Origin: a bacterium
Lineage (GTDB): Bacteria > Zhuqueibacterota > Zhuqueibacteria > Oleimicrobiales > Geothermoviventaceae
DNA: 64,000 nucleotides
Assembly (NCBI GenBank): GCA_028275345.1
Contig: JAPWUV010000001.1
Span: forward strand, 372,001 to 436,000
Reading direction: 5' to 3'
Part shown: positions 46,544-55,383 of the stretch, piece after piece
How the letters are laid out: the number at the start of each line of letters is the position of its first letter
How positions within the stretch are numbered: position 1 is the stretch's first letter
Made by a program: the position numbers and the translations under genes
The notes under the pieces: generated by a model
Told to the model about the DNA's origin: nothing
What the model saw: only the letters and a program-made list of their open reading frames with translations
Databases searched by the model: none

Positions 46544-47782
46544 TTGGACGGTCACGAGCTACTCATCCTCTTGGTCTTCCTCATCACGTACGCGTTCATC
46601 GCGATCCAGAGGCTTCCGGGCATCCGCATCGATCGACCGTCCGGAGTGACGGTGGGGTCTACCCTGCTCTTGCTCACGGGGCTAATCAATTTGGAGGAGG
46701 CCTACTCCTTCATCGACTGGCATGTGATCACGTTTCTGCTGGGCATGATGGTCATGGTGGCCTACCTCGAATTCGCCGGTTTCTTCGAGTACACGGCCGC
46801 TTATCTGGTCAAATTGGCCCCGAACGGAGTGGCGCTTCTCGCTGCGACCCTCGTGGCGTCAGCCGTCTTCTCGGCTCTCTTCGTCAACGATACGGTTTGC
46901 CTTCTCTTCACCCCGGTTCTGCTCCGGGCCACGAGCCTGTACGGCCTCAACCCCATTCCCTACTTGATCGCCATTTCTACCGGATCCAACATCGGCTCGG
47001 CGCTCACGGTGATCGGAAATCCTCAGAATATGTACATCGGCATTCAATCGCGACTGCCGTTCTTGCGCTTCAGCGCAGTGATGTTCGTCCCTGTAGCCGT
47101 GGGGCTGGCTCTGGACTACGCCATCCTCCGGTTAGTATACCGCGACCAGATCACCAGCAAAGCCTTTGAGAGCTCCCATTGGAAACCGCCTCGCCTCAAG
47201 AAGACCCTTACGGTGAAAACCCTGGCCGCTTTGGGGCTGACCCTGCTCTTGTTCATCGCCGGCGTGCCTTATCCCCTAGCGGCGTTGTTGGGTGCGTGTC
47301 TGATTCTGGTCCTCGGGTATGTCCCACCGCGTTACGTGTTGAAGGATGTGGACTGGACGGTGCTCCTCTTCTTCGCCGGCCTTTTCGTGGTGATGGGAGC
47401 ATTCCGCAAGGCGGGCTACATGGATCAATTCGTGGCGCTTACGGCGCGGTACGTTGCCAAAGATGGTTTGTTGGAGTACCTCGGACTGGGGTTCGTCGTG
47501 GCGCTGCTGTCGAATCTGGTGAGCAACGTTCCTGCCGTCATCCTGATGCAGCCGGTTTTCCTCCGGTACGGGGATGGCCTCCAGCCTTGGATGTTGCTGG
47601 CCATGTCATCCACCTTCGCCGGGAATGTGACCTTGCTGGGTTCTGTGGCGAATCTGCTGGTGGCGGAGCGGGCCCAGGCGAAGCGGGTTCACCTCGGGTT
47701 CCTGGAATACCTCAAGGTTGGGCTTCCCCTGAGCTTGCTGACCATCGCCTTTGGTGGTCTGTGGTTGTGGCTATTGAGGTGA
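46544..47782 (+). CDS. ArsB/SLC13 (ion transporter superfamily) permease
   Basis: 412 aa, start set at TTG 46544 because the first membrane helix follows at once (ELLILLVFLITYAFIAI); no ATG or GTG fits. About 11 membrane helices. Two inverted-repeat signature loops are clear: FVNDTVCLLFTPVLL with STGSNIGSALTVIGNPQNMY in the first half and SNVPAVILMQPVFLRY with FAGNVTLLGSVANLLV in the second, as in ArsB, NhaD and dicarboxylate carriers. Substrate unknown: arsenite, sodium or a carboxylate. Being followed by a PLP enzyme cassette 60 bp on, it might import that cassette's substrate. Confidence 0.82.
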   Translation: MDGHELLILLVFLITYAFIAIQRLPGIRIDRPSGVTVGSTLLLLTGLINLEEAYSFIDWHVITFLLGMMVMVAYLEFAGFFEYTAAYLVKLAPNGVALLAATLVASAVFSALFVNDTVCLLFTPVLLRATSLYGLNPIPYLIAISTGSNIGSALTVIGNPQNMYIGIQSRLPFLRFSAVMFVPVAVGLALDYAILRLVYRDQITSKAFESSHWKPPRLKKTLTVKTLAALGLTLLLFIAGVPYPLAALLGACLILVLGYVPPRYVLKDVDWTVLLFFAGLFVVMGAFRKAGYMDQFVALTARYVAKDGLLEYLGLGFVVALLSNLVSNVPAVILMQPVFLRYGDGLQPWMLLAMSSTFAGNVTLLGSVANLLVAERAQAKRVHLGFLEYLKVGLPLSLLTIAFGGLWLWLLR

Positions 47783-47842
47783 CGAATGCTTCGTGAGATG
47801 ACAATGCACTCTTGCGGACAACCCTGGGGAGGTGAGGCGACG

Positions 47843-48961
47843 ATGGCCGAGGGCTCAGCGATCGACAACGACTCCAACTCGAACGGCGACGCCAGGCTGT
47901 TTGAGCTCTTGGACGGAGCCAGGGGGGATCTGGTCGAAGTCATCCCGCAGGTGGAGGACCAGAAGCGCATTGCAGGCGACCCCACGCGCCCGCTAGAGGA
48001 GCGACTGGAGGCGCTGGAGGATGTCCTCGAGTCCGAGGTGGGGGATACGCCACTGACCCGAGCCCGCAATCTGGAGCGAGAGGTGGGGTTGCGGCAGCTC
48101 TTCCTGAAATTCGAGGGGGCCAATCCCACAGGCACCCAGAAGGATCGCATCGCCTTCGCGCAGGTGATGGATGCTGTCCGGCGGGGATTCGATACCATCA
48201 CCATGGCCACCTGCGGCAACTACGGCGCCGCCATGGCCCTTGCGGCGAGCGTGGGGGGTTTGAGATGCATCGTTTGCATTCCCGAGAACTACCACACCCG
48301 CCGGATCAAAGAGATCGTGGAGCTCGGCGCGGAGATCGTGCGAGTCCCGGGCGACTACGAGAGCGCCGTGGAGGTGTCGCGCGAGCTAGCTGCGCAGGGC
48401 GAATTCTACGACGCCAACCCCGGCAGCGCCAACACCTCCCTGCAGTTGCGCTCCTACGGAGAGATCGCCTACGAGATCTACGATGAGCTCCGCGATGCGC
48501 CCGCGGCCGTGGCAGTGCCCGTTTCCAACGGCACCACTCTGGCCGGGATCTACAAGGGTTTCGTGAGCCTCTACCGAAGGGGAAAGACCTCGCGCATCCC
48601 TCGCATCGTGGCCGGCTCTTCCTACCGGAAGAATCCGATCGTCCAGGCCTTCCTTCGCGGGGCCCCCGGGTGCGAGGATCTGAAGCCGCAGCTCATTCAC
48701 GAGACGCTCATCAACGAGCCGCTTGTGAACTGGCATTCCATCGACGGCGACCTGGCCCTGTCGGCCATTCGCAGGAGCAAGGGCTGGGCGGCCAATGCCA
48801 CCGACAAGAGCATGCAATTCTTCTCCAAGCTGCTGCGGGAGAAGGAGGGCTTGCACGTCCTCCCAGCCTCCACCGCGGGACTGATCGCGCTCCTGGACCT
48901 CCACAGCAAGGAATCTTTGCCCGGGGACCGGTACGTCGTCGTTCTGACGGGCCGCAGGTGA
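47843..48961 (+). CDS. Threonine-synthase-like PLP-dependent enzyme (fold type II)
   Basis: 372 aa from ATG 47843 (GGGAGGTGAGG upstream). PLP Lys100 lies in ANPTGTQKDRIAF. The phosphate/substrate loop reads TCGNYG at 123-128 instead of the SxGNTG of threonine synthase, and VSNGTTLAGIYKGF replaces the usual glycine-rich loop, so the reaction is probably not homoserine-phosphate to threonine. N-terminal 50 residues are acidic and variable. It leads a tight three-gene set with a DUF1611 protein (29 bp on) and a PP-loop ATPase. The true substrate, maybe an amino acid or small peptide, is unknown. Confidence 0.85.
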   Translation: MAEGSAIDNDSNSNGDARLFELLDGARGDLVEVIPQVEDQKRIAGDPTRPLEERLEALEDVLESEVGDTPLTRARNLEREVGLRQLFLKFEGANPTGTQKDRIAFAQVMDAVRRGFDTITMATCGNYGAAMALAASVGGLRCIVCIPENYHTRRIKEIVELGAEIVRVPGDYESAVEVSRELAAQGEFYDANPGSANTSLQLRSYGEIAYEIYDELRDAPAAVAVPVSNGTTLAGIYKGFVSLYRRGKTSRIPRIVAGSSYRKNPIVQAFLRGAPGCEDLKPQLIHETLINEPLVNWHSIDGDLALSAIRRSKGWAANATDKSMQFFSKLLREKEGLHVLPASTAGLIALLDLHSKESLPGDRYVVVLTGRR

Positions 48962-48990
48962 TCCAGGACGCGGCCCGAGAGGAGGCGGAG

Positions 48991-50133
48991 ATGGTCACGA
49001 GCGGGGAAGGCAAAGCGCCAAACGCCGGCGTCATCGACGGACCTGCAATTGTCTACTGCCAAGGAGCTTTCAACACGACCAATGGGAAGACGGCGCACGG
49101 GCTCGTGCGACGATCGCGGCGGTACCGGGTGCTGGGCATCATCGATTCCCGTTACGCCGGTCGCGACGCGGGAGAAGTGCTGGACGGTCGTCCTGCCGGG
49201 ATCCCCATTTTCGCCAGCGTGGAGTCCGCTGTTCGGGAGCTGCGGGAACGGGGGGAAGAGCCGCAGTATTTCGTAATCGGGCTTGCCCCCGACGGCGGTC
49301 GGCTGAGCGCTGAGGCCCGTCAGGAGGTGATGCTCGCCATCCAGTTGGGCCTGAACGTGGACTCCGGGCTGCACGATTTCCTGTCCGAGGATCCCGAGAT
49401 CTGCCGCCTAGCTGAGGCGGCTGGGGTTCGCATCCGCGATGTACGCAAGCCGCCCCCTCGAAGCCAGCTGCATTTCTTCTCCGGCAAGATCGAGGAAGTG
49501 GATGCGTTCCGCGTGGCTGTGCTGGGCACGGACTCCGCGGTGGGCAAGCGTACCACCTGCTGGCTTCTCACCGACGCGCTCAATGAGGCAGGGCTGAGGG
49601 CCGAGCTTGTGGGGACCGGCCAAACAGCTTGGATGCAAGGGGCCCGCTTCGGCATCATCCTCGACTCCCTGGTGAACGATTTCGTGAGCGGAGAAATCGA
49701 ACACGCCGTGTGGACCGCCTGGAAAGAAGCACGGCCAGAGGTCATCGTGATCGAAGGCCAGGGGAGCTTGATGAACCCGGCCTATCCTGGCGGCTTCGAG
49801 ATCCTAGCGGCGGCGCGCCCGCACGTCGTGATCCTTCAGCACGCGCCGGCTCGCCGGGATTACGATGGCTTCCCCGGCTACCCGATCCATCCCCTGAGCC
49901 TGCAGATTGAAGTGATTGAAAAGCTCTCCGGGAAGCCGGTCGTGGCGTTGACCATCAATCACGAGGGTCTTGCGCGCGAAGAGATCCCGCACGTATGCCG
50001 CGCGCTCGAATTGGCCACCGGCTTGCCCACCTTCGATGTGCTGCTCGAAGGAGCTTCGGGGCTCGCGGGAGTTATCCGCAGGTGGATGGCGGAGACGCCT
50101 CGCCGGAGCCGTCCCTCTCAAGCGCGGAGCTAA
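48991..50133 (+). CDS. DUF1611 (DgcN-like) protein
   Basis: 380 aa from ATG 48991 after GAGGAGG. Residues 15-150 form a Rossmann-like N-domain (IVYCQGAFNTTNGKTAHGL; LGIIDSRYAGRD). The C-domain begins with the P-loop LGTDSAVGKRTT (179-189), a DUF1611 hallmark, then GTGQTAWMQG and VIVIEGQGSLMNPAYPGG. DgcN of this family is an N-acyltransferase acting on D-glutamate together with racemase DgcA; whether this member does the same is inference. Spacing to both neighbours is short (29 and 4 bp), so stoichiometric co-expression is likely. Confidence 0.87.
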   Translation: MVTSGEGKAPNAGVIDGPAIVYCQGAFNTTNGKTAHGLVRRSRRYRVLGIIDSRYAGRDAGEVLDGRPAGIPIFASVESAVRELRERGEEPQYFVIGLAPDGGRLSAEARQEVMLAIQLGLNVDSGLHDFLSEDPEICRLAEAAGVRIRDVRKPPPRSQLHFFSGKIEEVDAFRVAVLGTDSAVGKRTTCWLLTDALNEAGLRAELVGTGQTAWMQGARFGIILDSLVNDFVSGEIEHAVWTAWKEARPEVIVIEGQGSLMNPAYPGGFEILAAARPHVVILQHAPARRDYDGFPGYPIHPLSLQIEVIEKLSGKPVVALTINHEGLAREEIPHVCRALELATGLPTFDVLLEGASGLAGVIRRWMAETPRRSRPSQARS

Positions 50134-50137
50134 CCGA

Positions 50138-51700
50138 ATGACGCAGGGAGGCGACTCGGACCGGGAGACCTGGCCTTCGACCTTCTTTGCCGAGGGCCTT
50201 CTCGCCATTGACCTCCTCGAGGTGGGGCCGCCGCGGCTTTATGCCAATCGCCTCGCTGTACCGTACCGGACTCATCGCGGGGGTCGAACGGACGCGATCG
50301 AGCTGCTCTTCTCGTACGAGGAGCCGGTCTTTGATCCTTCCGATGTTTCCTGCCAGAACCTGGCGGCGATGATTGCGGTCCAGCCGGCGCTGAACTACGG
50401 GCTTTTCTGCCGCACCATCCGCTTCCACGGCCTCTTCGACCGCGCCGACCGACGTTTCATCTACCAAATGATGGAAAACACCTCCCGCGAGATCTGGGTG
50501 AACAAGCTCCTCCGACCTAACCCGTTCCTGGTCCTCCCGTCGGACACCTTGCCTCCGGAGAAGCCCCGGCGATTCACCCAAGCCGGCATCGACTTCTCGA
50601 TGCCCTGGCGAGAAGGGGTGCGAAGCGGGCGCGCCTGGAAGACGGATCCGACTCGCCACGCCGTGCTGTCGAGCGGCGGGAAGGATAGCCTCCTCACCTA
50701 CGGCTTGCTCGCGGAGACTGGCCTCGAGGTGCATCCCGTCTTCGTAAATGAGTCGGGCCGGCATTGGTTCACCGCCTTGAACGCATACCGGCATTTCCGG
50801 CGGGAAATCCCCAACACCGCCCGAGTATGGACCAATGCCGACCGGGTTTTCAACTGGTTCCTGCGCCATTTCCCCTTCGTGCGTCAGGATTTCGCCTCCG
50901 TGCGCTCAGATCAATACCCCATCCGGCTCTGGACGGTGGCGGTGTTCCTATTCCCGGCTCTCCCGCTGCTGAAGAAGCGGGGGATCGGGCGGCTTTTGAT
51001 CGGGGATGAGCATGACACCACTGTGCGCGGCCGTTTCCGGAGCATCAGCCACTACTGCGGTCTCTATGACCAGAGCCGCTACTTCGACGCCGCCATGTCG
51101 CGGTATTTCTCCGCGAAGGGTTGGGCGGTGGTTCAGTTCTCCATCCTGCGCCCGCTTTCGGAGTTACTCATCGAAAAGATCCTCGTGGAGAGGTATCCCG
51201 AGCTTCAGGCGCTGCAGGTTTCCTGCCATGCCGCGCACCTGGACGGAAACCGCGTGAAGCCCTGCGGTCGGTGCGAGAAGTGCCGGCGGATCGTCGGGAT
51301 GCTGGTGGCACTTGGGGCAGATCCCGCCCATTGCGGATACTCCCCGGCCCAGGTGGAACAGTGCTTGCTCGACCTGGAAAGGAAGCCTGTGCATCAGGAG
51401 CGTGCCGCCGCTCAAGAGATGCTTTTCCTGCTCCAGTCTCGAGGGGCGATCCACAGCATGGCCGCAGCGCCCCGCCTGGAACCGGCGCCCGAGGTGCTGA
51501 AGCTGCGCTTCCATCCGGAAAGATCGCCAATGCGCTGCATTCCCGAGGAGCTTCGGCCGCAGGTATTCCGCAAGATGCTCCAACATGCCCGAGGAGCCGT
51601 CCGCTGGAGGCAAGGGCGCTGGGAGGAGTTCGATCCTATGCGGGAACCGGATTTCGCCTCAGCGGAGGACCGTCCCGGGCGTGTCCCGTCACAGGGCTAA
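50138..51700 (+). CDS. PP-loop ATP pyrophosphatase-type enzyme of unknown function
   Basis: 520 aa from ATG 50138. Residues 1-170 form a domain I do not recognise (AIELLFSYEEPVFDPSDVSC and others). Residues 176-184 hold the PP-loop LSSGGKDS of N-type ATP pyrophosphatases, followed by an alpha/beta domain (VHPVFVNESG; GRLLIGDEHD). At 375-381 a CxxCxxC (PCGRCEKC), with an earlier SCH at 361-363, could bind zinc as in QueC. Such enzymes activate a carboxylate or base with AMP and release PPi. MurL, the UDP-MurNAc-dipeptide glutamyl epimerase, uses ATP to AMP plus PPi, so a MurL-like role is a testable idea. Four bp after the DUF1611 gene. Confidence 0.75.
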   Translation: MTQGGDSDRETWPSTFFAEGLLAIDLLEVGPPRLYANRLAVPYRTHRGGRTDAIELLFSYEEPVFDPSDVSCQNLAAMIAVQPALNYGLFCRTIRFHGLFDRADRRFIYQMMENTSREIWVNKLLRPNPFLVLPSDTLPPEKPRRFTQAGIDFSMPWREGVRSGRAWKTDPTRHAVLSSGGKDSLLTYGLLAETGLEVHPVFVNESGRHWFTALNAYRHFRREIPNTARVWTNADRVFNWFLRHFPFVRQDFASVRSDQYPIRLWTVAVFLFPALPLLKKRGIGRLLIGDEHDTTVRGRFRSISHYCGLYDQSRYFDAAMSRYFSAKGWAVVQFSILRPLSELLIEKILVERYPELQALQVSCHAAHLDGNRVKPCGRCEKCRRIVGMLVALGADPAHCGYSPAQVEQCLLDLERKPVHQERAAAQEMLFLLQSRGAIHSMAAAPRLEPAPEVLKLRFHPERSPMRCIPEELRPQVFRKMLQHARGAVRWRQGRWEEFDPMREPDFASAEDRPGRVPSQG

Positions 51701-51901
51701 AGCGCGGGCAGTTTCCGAACCGTGCCTCTACGCGGACAAAGGCTCCGGGGCTCGAAAAGCTCGCGGGAGATGCAGGCGGCTACGGCTTCTCTTGATCATG
51801 TGGCGGAAAAGCGTTATCTCTTGTGGCGTTGGGACCGCCCCGCAGATCGTGTCAGCATTGGCCATGAGCTGTGTCGGAGTTGCGAAAGGGAGAAGGTCAC
51901 C

Positions 51902-53320
51902 ATGAGTGCCAAGCCTTTGATCCTGAACGAAGACAGGTACTTCAGCAGCAATCCCATCGAGCGGAAGATCGCAAGACACCTCTACGAACTCGTGAAGGAC
52001 CTGCCCCTAATCTGCCCCCATGGCCACGTGAATCCGCGGCTGTTCGCTGAGAACAAGCCTTTCCCCGACCCCGTGGAGCTGCTGGTGATCCCCGATCACT
52101 ACCTCTTCCGCATGCTTTACTCGCAAGGGATCCCGCTGGAATCGCTCGGGATTCCGCGTCGCGACGGGGCCGAGGTGGAGAGGGACCACCGCAAGATCTG
52201 GCAGATCGTGGCCGATCACTTTTACCTCTTCCGGGGCACGCCCACGGGGATGTGGCTGAAGCACGAAATGCACGACGTCTTGGGGGTCACTAAGCGGTTG
52301 ACCAGCGAGACGGCCATGGAGATCTACGACCAGATCGTCGAAACCCTCTCTCGTCCCGAAAATCTCCCGCGGGCGATGTTCGAGCGATTCAACATCGAGG
52401 TCCTGAGCACCACCGATGCCGCCACCGATACCCTCGAGTACCACAAGAAGATCCGAGAGAGCGGCTGGAAAGGTCGGGTCATCCCGGCTTTCCGGCCCGA
52501 CAACGTGACCGACATCTCCCGCCCGGATTGGAAGGCCAATGTGGAGAAGCTGGCGGAGGTCAGCGGGATCGATACCAGTACGTACTCGGGTTTTCTTCAG
52601 GCGTTGGAGAACCGTCGGCAGTACTTCAAAGAGATGGGCGCGACTTCCACGGATCACGGGGTTTGGACGCCCTTCACCGTGGAGCTCAGCCGCAAGGAGG
52701 TGGAGGAGATCTACGAGCGGGCGTTGCGCGGCAAGACCACACAGGAAGACGCCCGCCTGTTCACCGGGCACATGCTCATGGAAATGGCGCGGATGTCCAT
52801 CGAGGATGGACTGACAATGCAGATCCACCCGGGGAGCTTTCGCAATCACAACCAGCTCATCTACGAGCGCTTCGGGCCGGACAAGGGCTGCGACATCCCC
52901 ATGGCCACGGATTTCGTGCACAACCTCCGCCCCCTACTGAACAAGTACGGCAATGACCCTCGTCTGACGGTCATCGTGTTCACCCTCGATGAATCCACCT
53001 ACTCGCGGGAACTGGCTCCGCTGGCCGGGCATTATCCTGCGCTCAAGTTGGGCCCAGCCTGGTGGTTTCACGACAGCCGCGAGGGAATGCTCCGCTATCG
53101 GCGCATGGTTACGGAGACGGCGGGCTTCTACAACACCGTCGGGTTCAACGATGACACGCGGGCCTTCCCGTCCATTCCGGCCCGCCATGACCTGGCGCGT
53201 CGCGTCGACTGCCGCTACCTGGCTGAACTCGTGGCGGAACACGTGCTGGACCTCGACGAGGCCGAAGAGATCATCGTCGATCTCTCCTACAATCTGGCCA
53301 AGAGGAACTACAAGCTCTGA
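51902..53320 (+). CDS. uxaC: Glucuronate isomerase (uronate isomerase)
   Basis: 472 aa from ATG 51902. Amidohydrolase-superfamily metal motif CPHGHVNP, the UxaC segments PDHYLFRMLYSQG and VLSTTDAATDTLEYHKKI, FRPDNVTDI, and KLGPAWWFHDSREGMLRYRR with GFNDDTRAFPSIPARHD near the end. It converts D-glucuronate to fructuronate or D-galacturonate to tagaturonate in the cytosol. A reductase gene follows 46 bp on. The 201 bp before it contain no obvious promoter. Confidence 0.95.
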   Translation: MSAKPLILNEDRYFSSNPIERKIARHLYELVKDLPLICPHGHVNPRLFAENKPFPDPVELLVIPDHYLFRMLYSQGIPLESLGIPRRDGAEVERDHRKIWQIVADHFYLFRGTPTGMWLKHEMHDVLGVTKRLTSETAMEIYDQIVETLSRPENLPRAMFERFNIEVLSTTDAATDTLEYHKKIRESGWKGRVIPAFRPDNVTDISRPDWKANVEKLAEVSGIDTSTYSGFLQALENRRQYFKEMGATSTDHGVWTPFTVELSRKEVEEIYERALRGKTTQEDARLFTGHMLMEMARMSIEDGLTMQIHPGSFRNHNQLIYERFGPDKGCDIPMATDFVHNLRPLLNKYGNDPRLTVIVFTLDESTYSRELAPLAGHYPALKLGPAWWFHDSREGMLRYRRMVTETAGFYNTVGFNDDTRAFPSIPARHDLARRVDCRYLAELVAEHVLDLDEAEEIIVDLSYNLAKRNYKL

Positions 53321-53366
53321 GCTGGCGATGAGCCTTTCTCAGGCCGAACCCTTGGAGAGGGTAGCA

Positions 53367-54287
53367 ATGACCGACACGAGGATAGGCTTCATCGGGCTCG
53401 GCATCATGGGAAGGCCAATGGCCGGAAACCTGCTCCGGGCGGGTTACTCCCTCTGCGTCTACGATATCCGCCCGGAGGCGGTCGCCTCGCTTGTGGGGGA
53501 AGGGGCTCGCGGCGCGATGTGCGCGCGCGAAGTGGCTGAGCAGAGCGAGGTGGTGATCACCCTGTTGCCGGACACGCCCGATGTCGAACTCGCCGTCTTT
53601 GGCCAGGACGGCGTCAGTCAGGGCGCGAGGCCCGGCATGCTCTACATTGATATGTCCACCATCGCCCCCAGTGCGGCCCGGCGTATCCACGACCGTCTGG
53701 CAGCCCAGGGAGTGGAGGCGCTCGACGCGCCTGTCTCGGGGGGCGAGCTCGGAGCCCGGGAGGCGACGCTTTCCATCATGGTGGGTGGGAAAGCCAGCGC
53801 CTTCGAAAGGGCGTTGCCCATTTTGAGAACCCTTGGGAGGCGCATTGTGCACGTGGGGGGACCGGGAGCCGGACAGCTGGCCAAAGCCTGCAATCAGATC
53901 GTCGTGGCAGTTACCCTTCAGGCCGTGGCGGAGGCGCTGACGCTGGCGCGCAAGGCGGGCGTCGACCCGCAGAAAGTGCGGGAGGCCCTCCTCGGAGGCT
54001 TCGCCAGCAGCCGCGTCCTGGAGGTGCACGGTCTGCGGATGATCGAAAGGCACTTCGAGCCGGGATTCCGAATTCGCCTTCACCGCAAAGACCTCCGAAT
54101 CGCCCTGGAGACGGCTTGCGAGCTTTCCGTGCCTCTGCTGGCCACCTCCCTCGTGGCGAACGAGCTGGACGCTCTCCTCGCCAGAGGCTTGGCGGAGCTC
54201 GATCATTCCGGCCTCGCCCTGCTGGTGGAAGAGCTTGCGGGCATGGGGCATGCGGGACCGGAGGAAATGGGGCCGCAACCGTCCTGA
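53367..54287 (+). CDS. Beta-hydroxyacid dehydrogenase (GarR/tartronate semialdehyde reductase-like)
   Basis: 306 aa from ATG 53367 (GAGAGGG upstream; an ATG at 53328 is an alternative). NAD(P) motif IGFIGLGIMGRPMAGNLL, substrate motif DAPVSGGELGAREATLSIMV and catalytic Lys segment GAGQLAKACNQI place it in the 3-hydroxyisobutyrate/tartronate semialdehyde reductase family. Position after uxaC suggests a part in sugar-acid breakdown, but family members differ in substrate and I cannot choose. It converges on the next gene, with 125 bp between and no strong terminator seen. Confidence 0.88.
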   Translation: MTDTRIGFIGLGIMGRPMAGNLLRAGYSLCVYDIRPEAVASLVGEGARGAMCAREVAEQSEVVITLLPDTPDVELAVFGQDGVSQGARPGMLYIDMSTIAPSAARRIHDRLAAQGVEALDAPVSGGELGAREATLSIMVGGKASAFERALPILRTLGRRIVHVGGPGAGQLAKACNQIVVAVTLQAVAEALTLARKAGVDPQKVREALLGGFASSRVLEVHGLRMIERHFEPGFRIRLHRKDLRIALETACELSVPLLATSLVANELDALLARGLAELDHSGLALLVEELAGMGHAGPEEMGPQPS

Positions 54288-54412
54288 CGCAGGACGATCG
54301 GCGCGTCCGCCCGCCCGCACGTAGAACAGCCGGAGGCGGTAGGGCATGGATCTCGCGTCGGGCGTGAATCGATTCCGGAGGGTAGACCTGTTCGGCCCCC
54401 CGGCGCCGCGGC

Positions 54413-55285
54413 TCACGGAGGAGGGAAGCGGGTTGGTTCGGGCGGGGTCGTCCTCATCGCGTCAAGCAGTTCCTCCAGCTGGTGAGCAGGTGGCGAGGAT
54501 GGCCCGAAGGAGTCGCGCGCCGCAAGGTAGAGCTGCGCCTCGAGGTAAGCGAGGAGCTCCTGGCGCTCCACAAGGGGCTTGTAGAGCCAGATGCGATTCC
54601 TCCGGTCCTTCCCGGAAAGCTCCACGGGGAAGACGAAAGGACCCAGGCCCACCATCAGCAGGTTCTGCGGGGTGATGAGGCTCTCCTCCAACAGGCCCTT
54701 CCTCGCCATGTCGTGCAGTACCTGCCAGAACCCTTCCGCTGTCAATCCTTCGAGGGCCCGGGGAGGGAGCGACGTATACAGGTCCACGCTAGTCATCGGA
54801 CCCTGCTCCCAAAGCTGAGCCAGAACTGCGGCCTCCTGCGTTGTGGGTAGCGGAATCTCCCACACGCGCTTCTTGCGAGGGGCGGGGGCTCGGCTCGTCT
54901 GCCTTCGAAAGACTGCTCCGAGATCGAGTACCGGTCCCATCCCGAGGTTCCTTCGCGTCAGGTATTGGTCGATTCGATCGCCGGAGCCCGTTGCGGGCTG
55001 GAGGGGAAGGCTCTGGGGCGTCCCGGGAAGGGCGAAGACTCGTGTGCTCGGCTGCAAATTGTCAACTTGCTCTCCGAGCCAGGGAGAGGAGCTTCGGGCG
55101 GTCATCCGGAGATGGGCTCGCCGCAGGCTCTGCTCGTCAAGTCCGCGGAGCAGGGCGACCATCTCCGATGAGCTTCCCTCTTGTGCCGGGAGGGAATGCG
55201 CCAACGACAGCGAGAGACAAACGAGCAGGGGGATTCTGATCCCCTTGGAGGGCGAGCGATCCGAAGAGGGCGCCGATTTTCCCAT
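54413..55285 (-). CDS. Exported protein of unknown function with winged-helix-like segment
   Basis: 290 aa. A signal peptide (IPLLVCLSLSLAHSLPAQ, about 18-35) predicts export. The middle is low-complexity and proline-rich. Residues about 155-200 (LAQLWEQGPMTSVDLYTSLP ... MARKGLLEESLI) read like a winged helix of the BlaI/MarR kind, strange for an exported protein; it may be a protein-binding fold. The C-terminus has a helical region and a Pro-rich tail. Same strand as, and 98 bp downstream of, the membrane spermidine-synthase-like gene. Family not recognised. Confidence 0.6.
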   Translation of the reverse strand: MGKSAPSSDRSPSKGIRIPLLVCLSLSLAHSLPAQEGSSSEMVALLRGLDEQSLRRAHLRMTARSSSPWLGEQVDNLQPSTRVFALPGTPQSLPLQPATGSGDRIDQYLTRRNLGMGPVLDLGAVFRRQTSRAPAPRKKRVWEIPLPTTQEAAVLAQLWEQGPMTSVDLYTSLPPRALEGLTAEGFWQVLHDMARKGLLEESLITPQNLLMVGLGPFVFPVELSGKDRRNRIWLYKPLVERQELLAYLEAQLYLAARDSFGPSSPPAHQLEELLDAMRTTPPEPTRFPPP

Positions 55286-55383
55286 GCCGACCTGAGTGCC
55301 GCCGAGGCGATCTCATCCGCCGCCGGTGCCGAATCCGTTGCGAGTTCTGCGGCAGGTGCAAGTCCGGACTGGACCGTCTCCGC

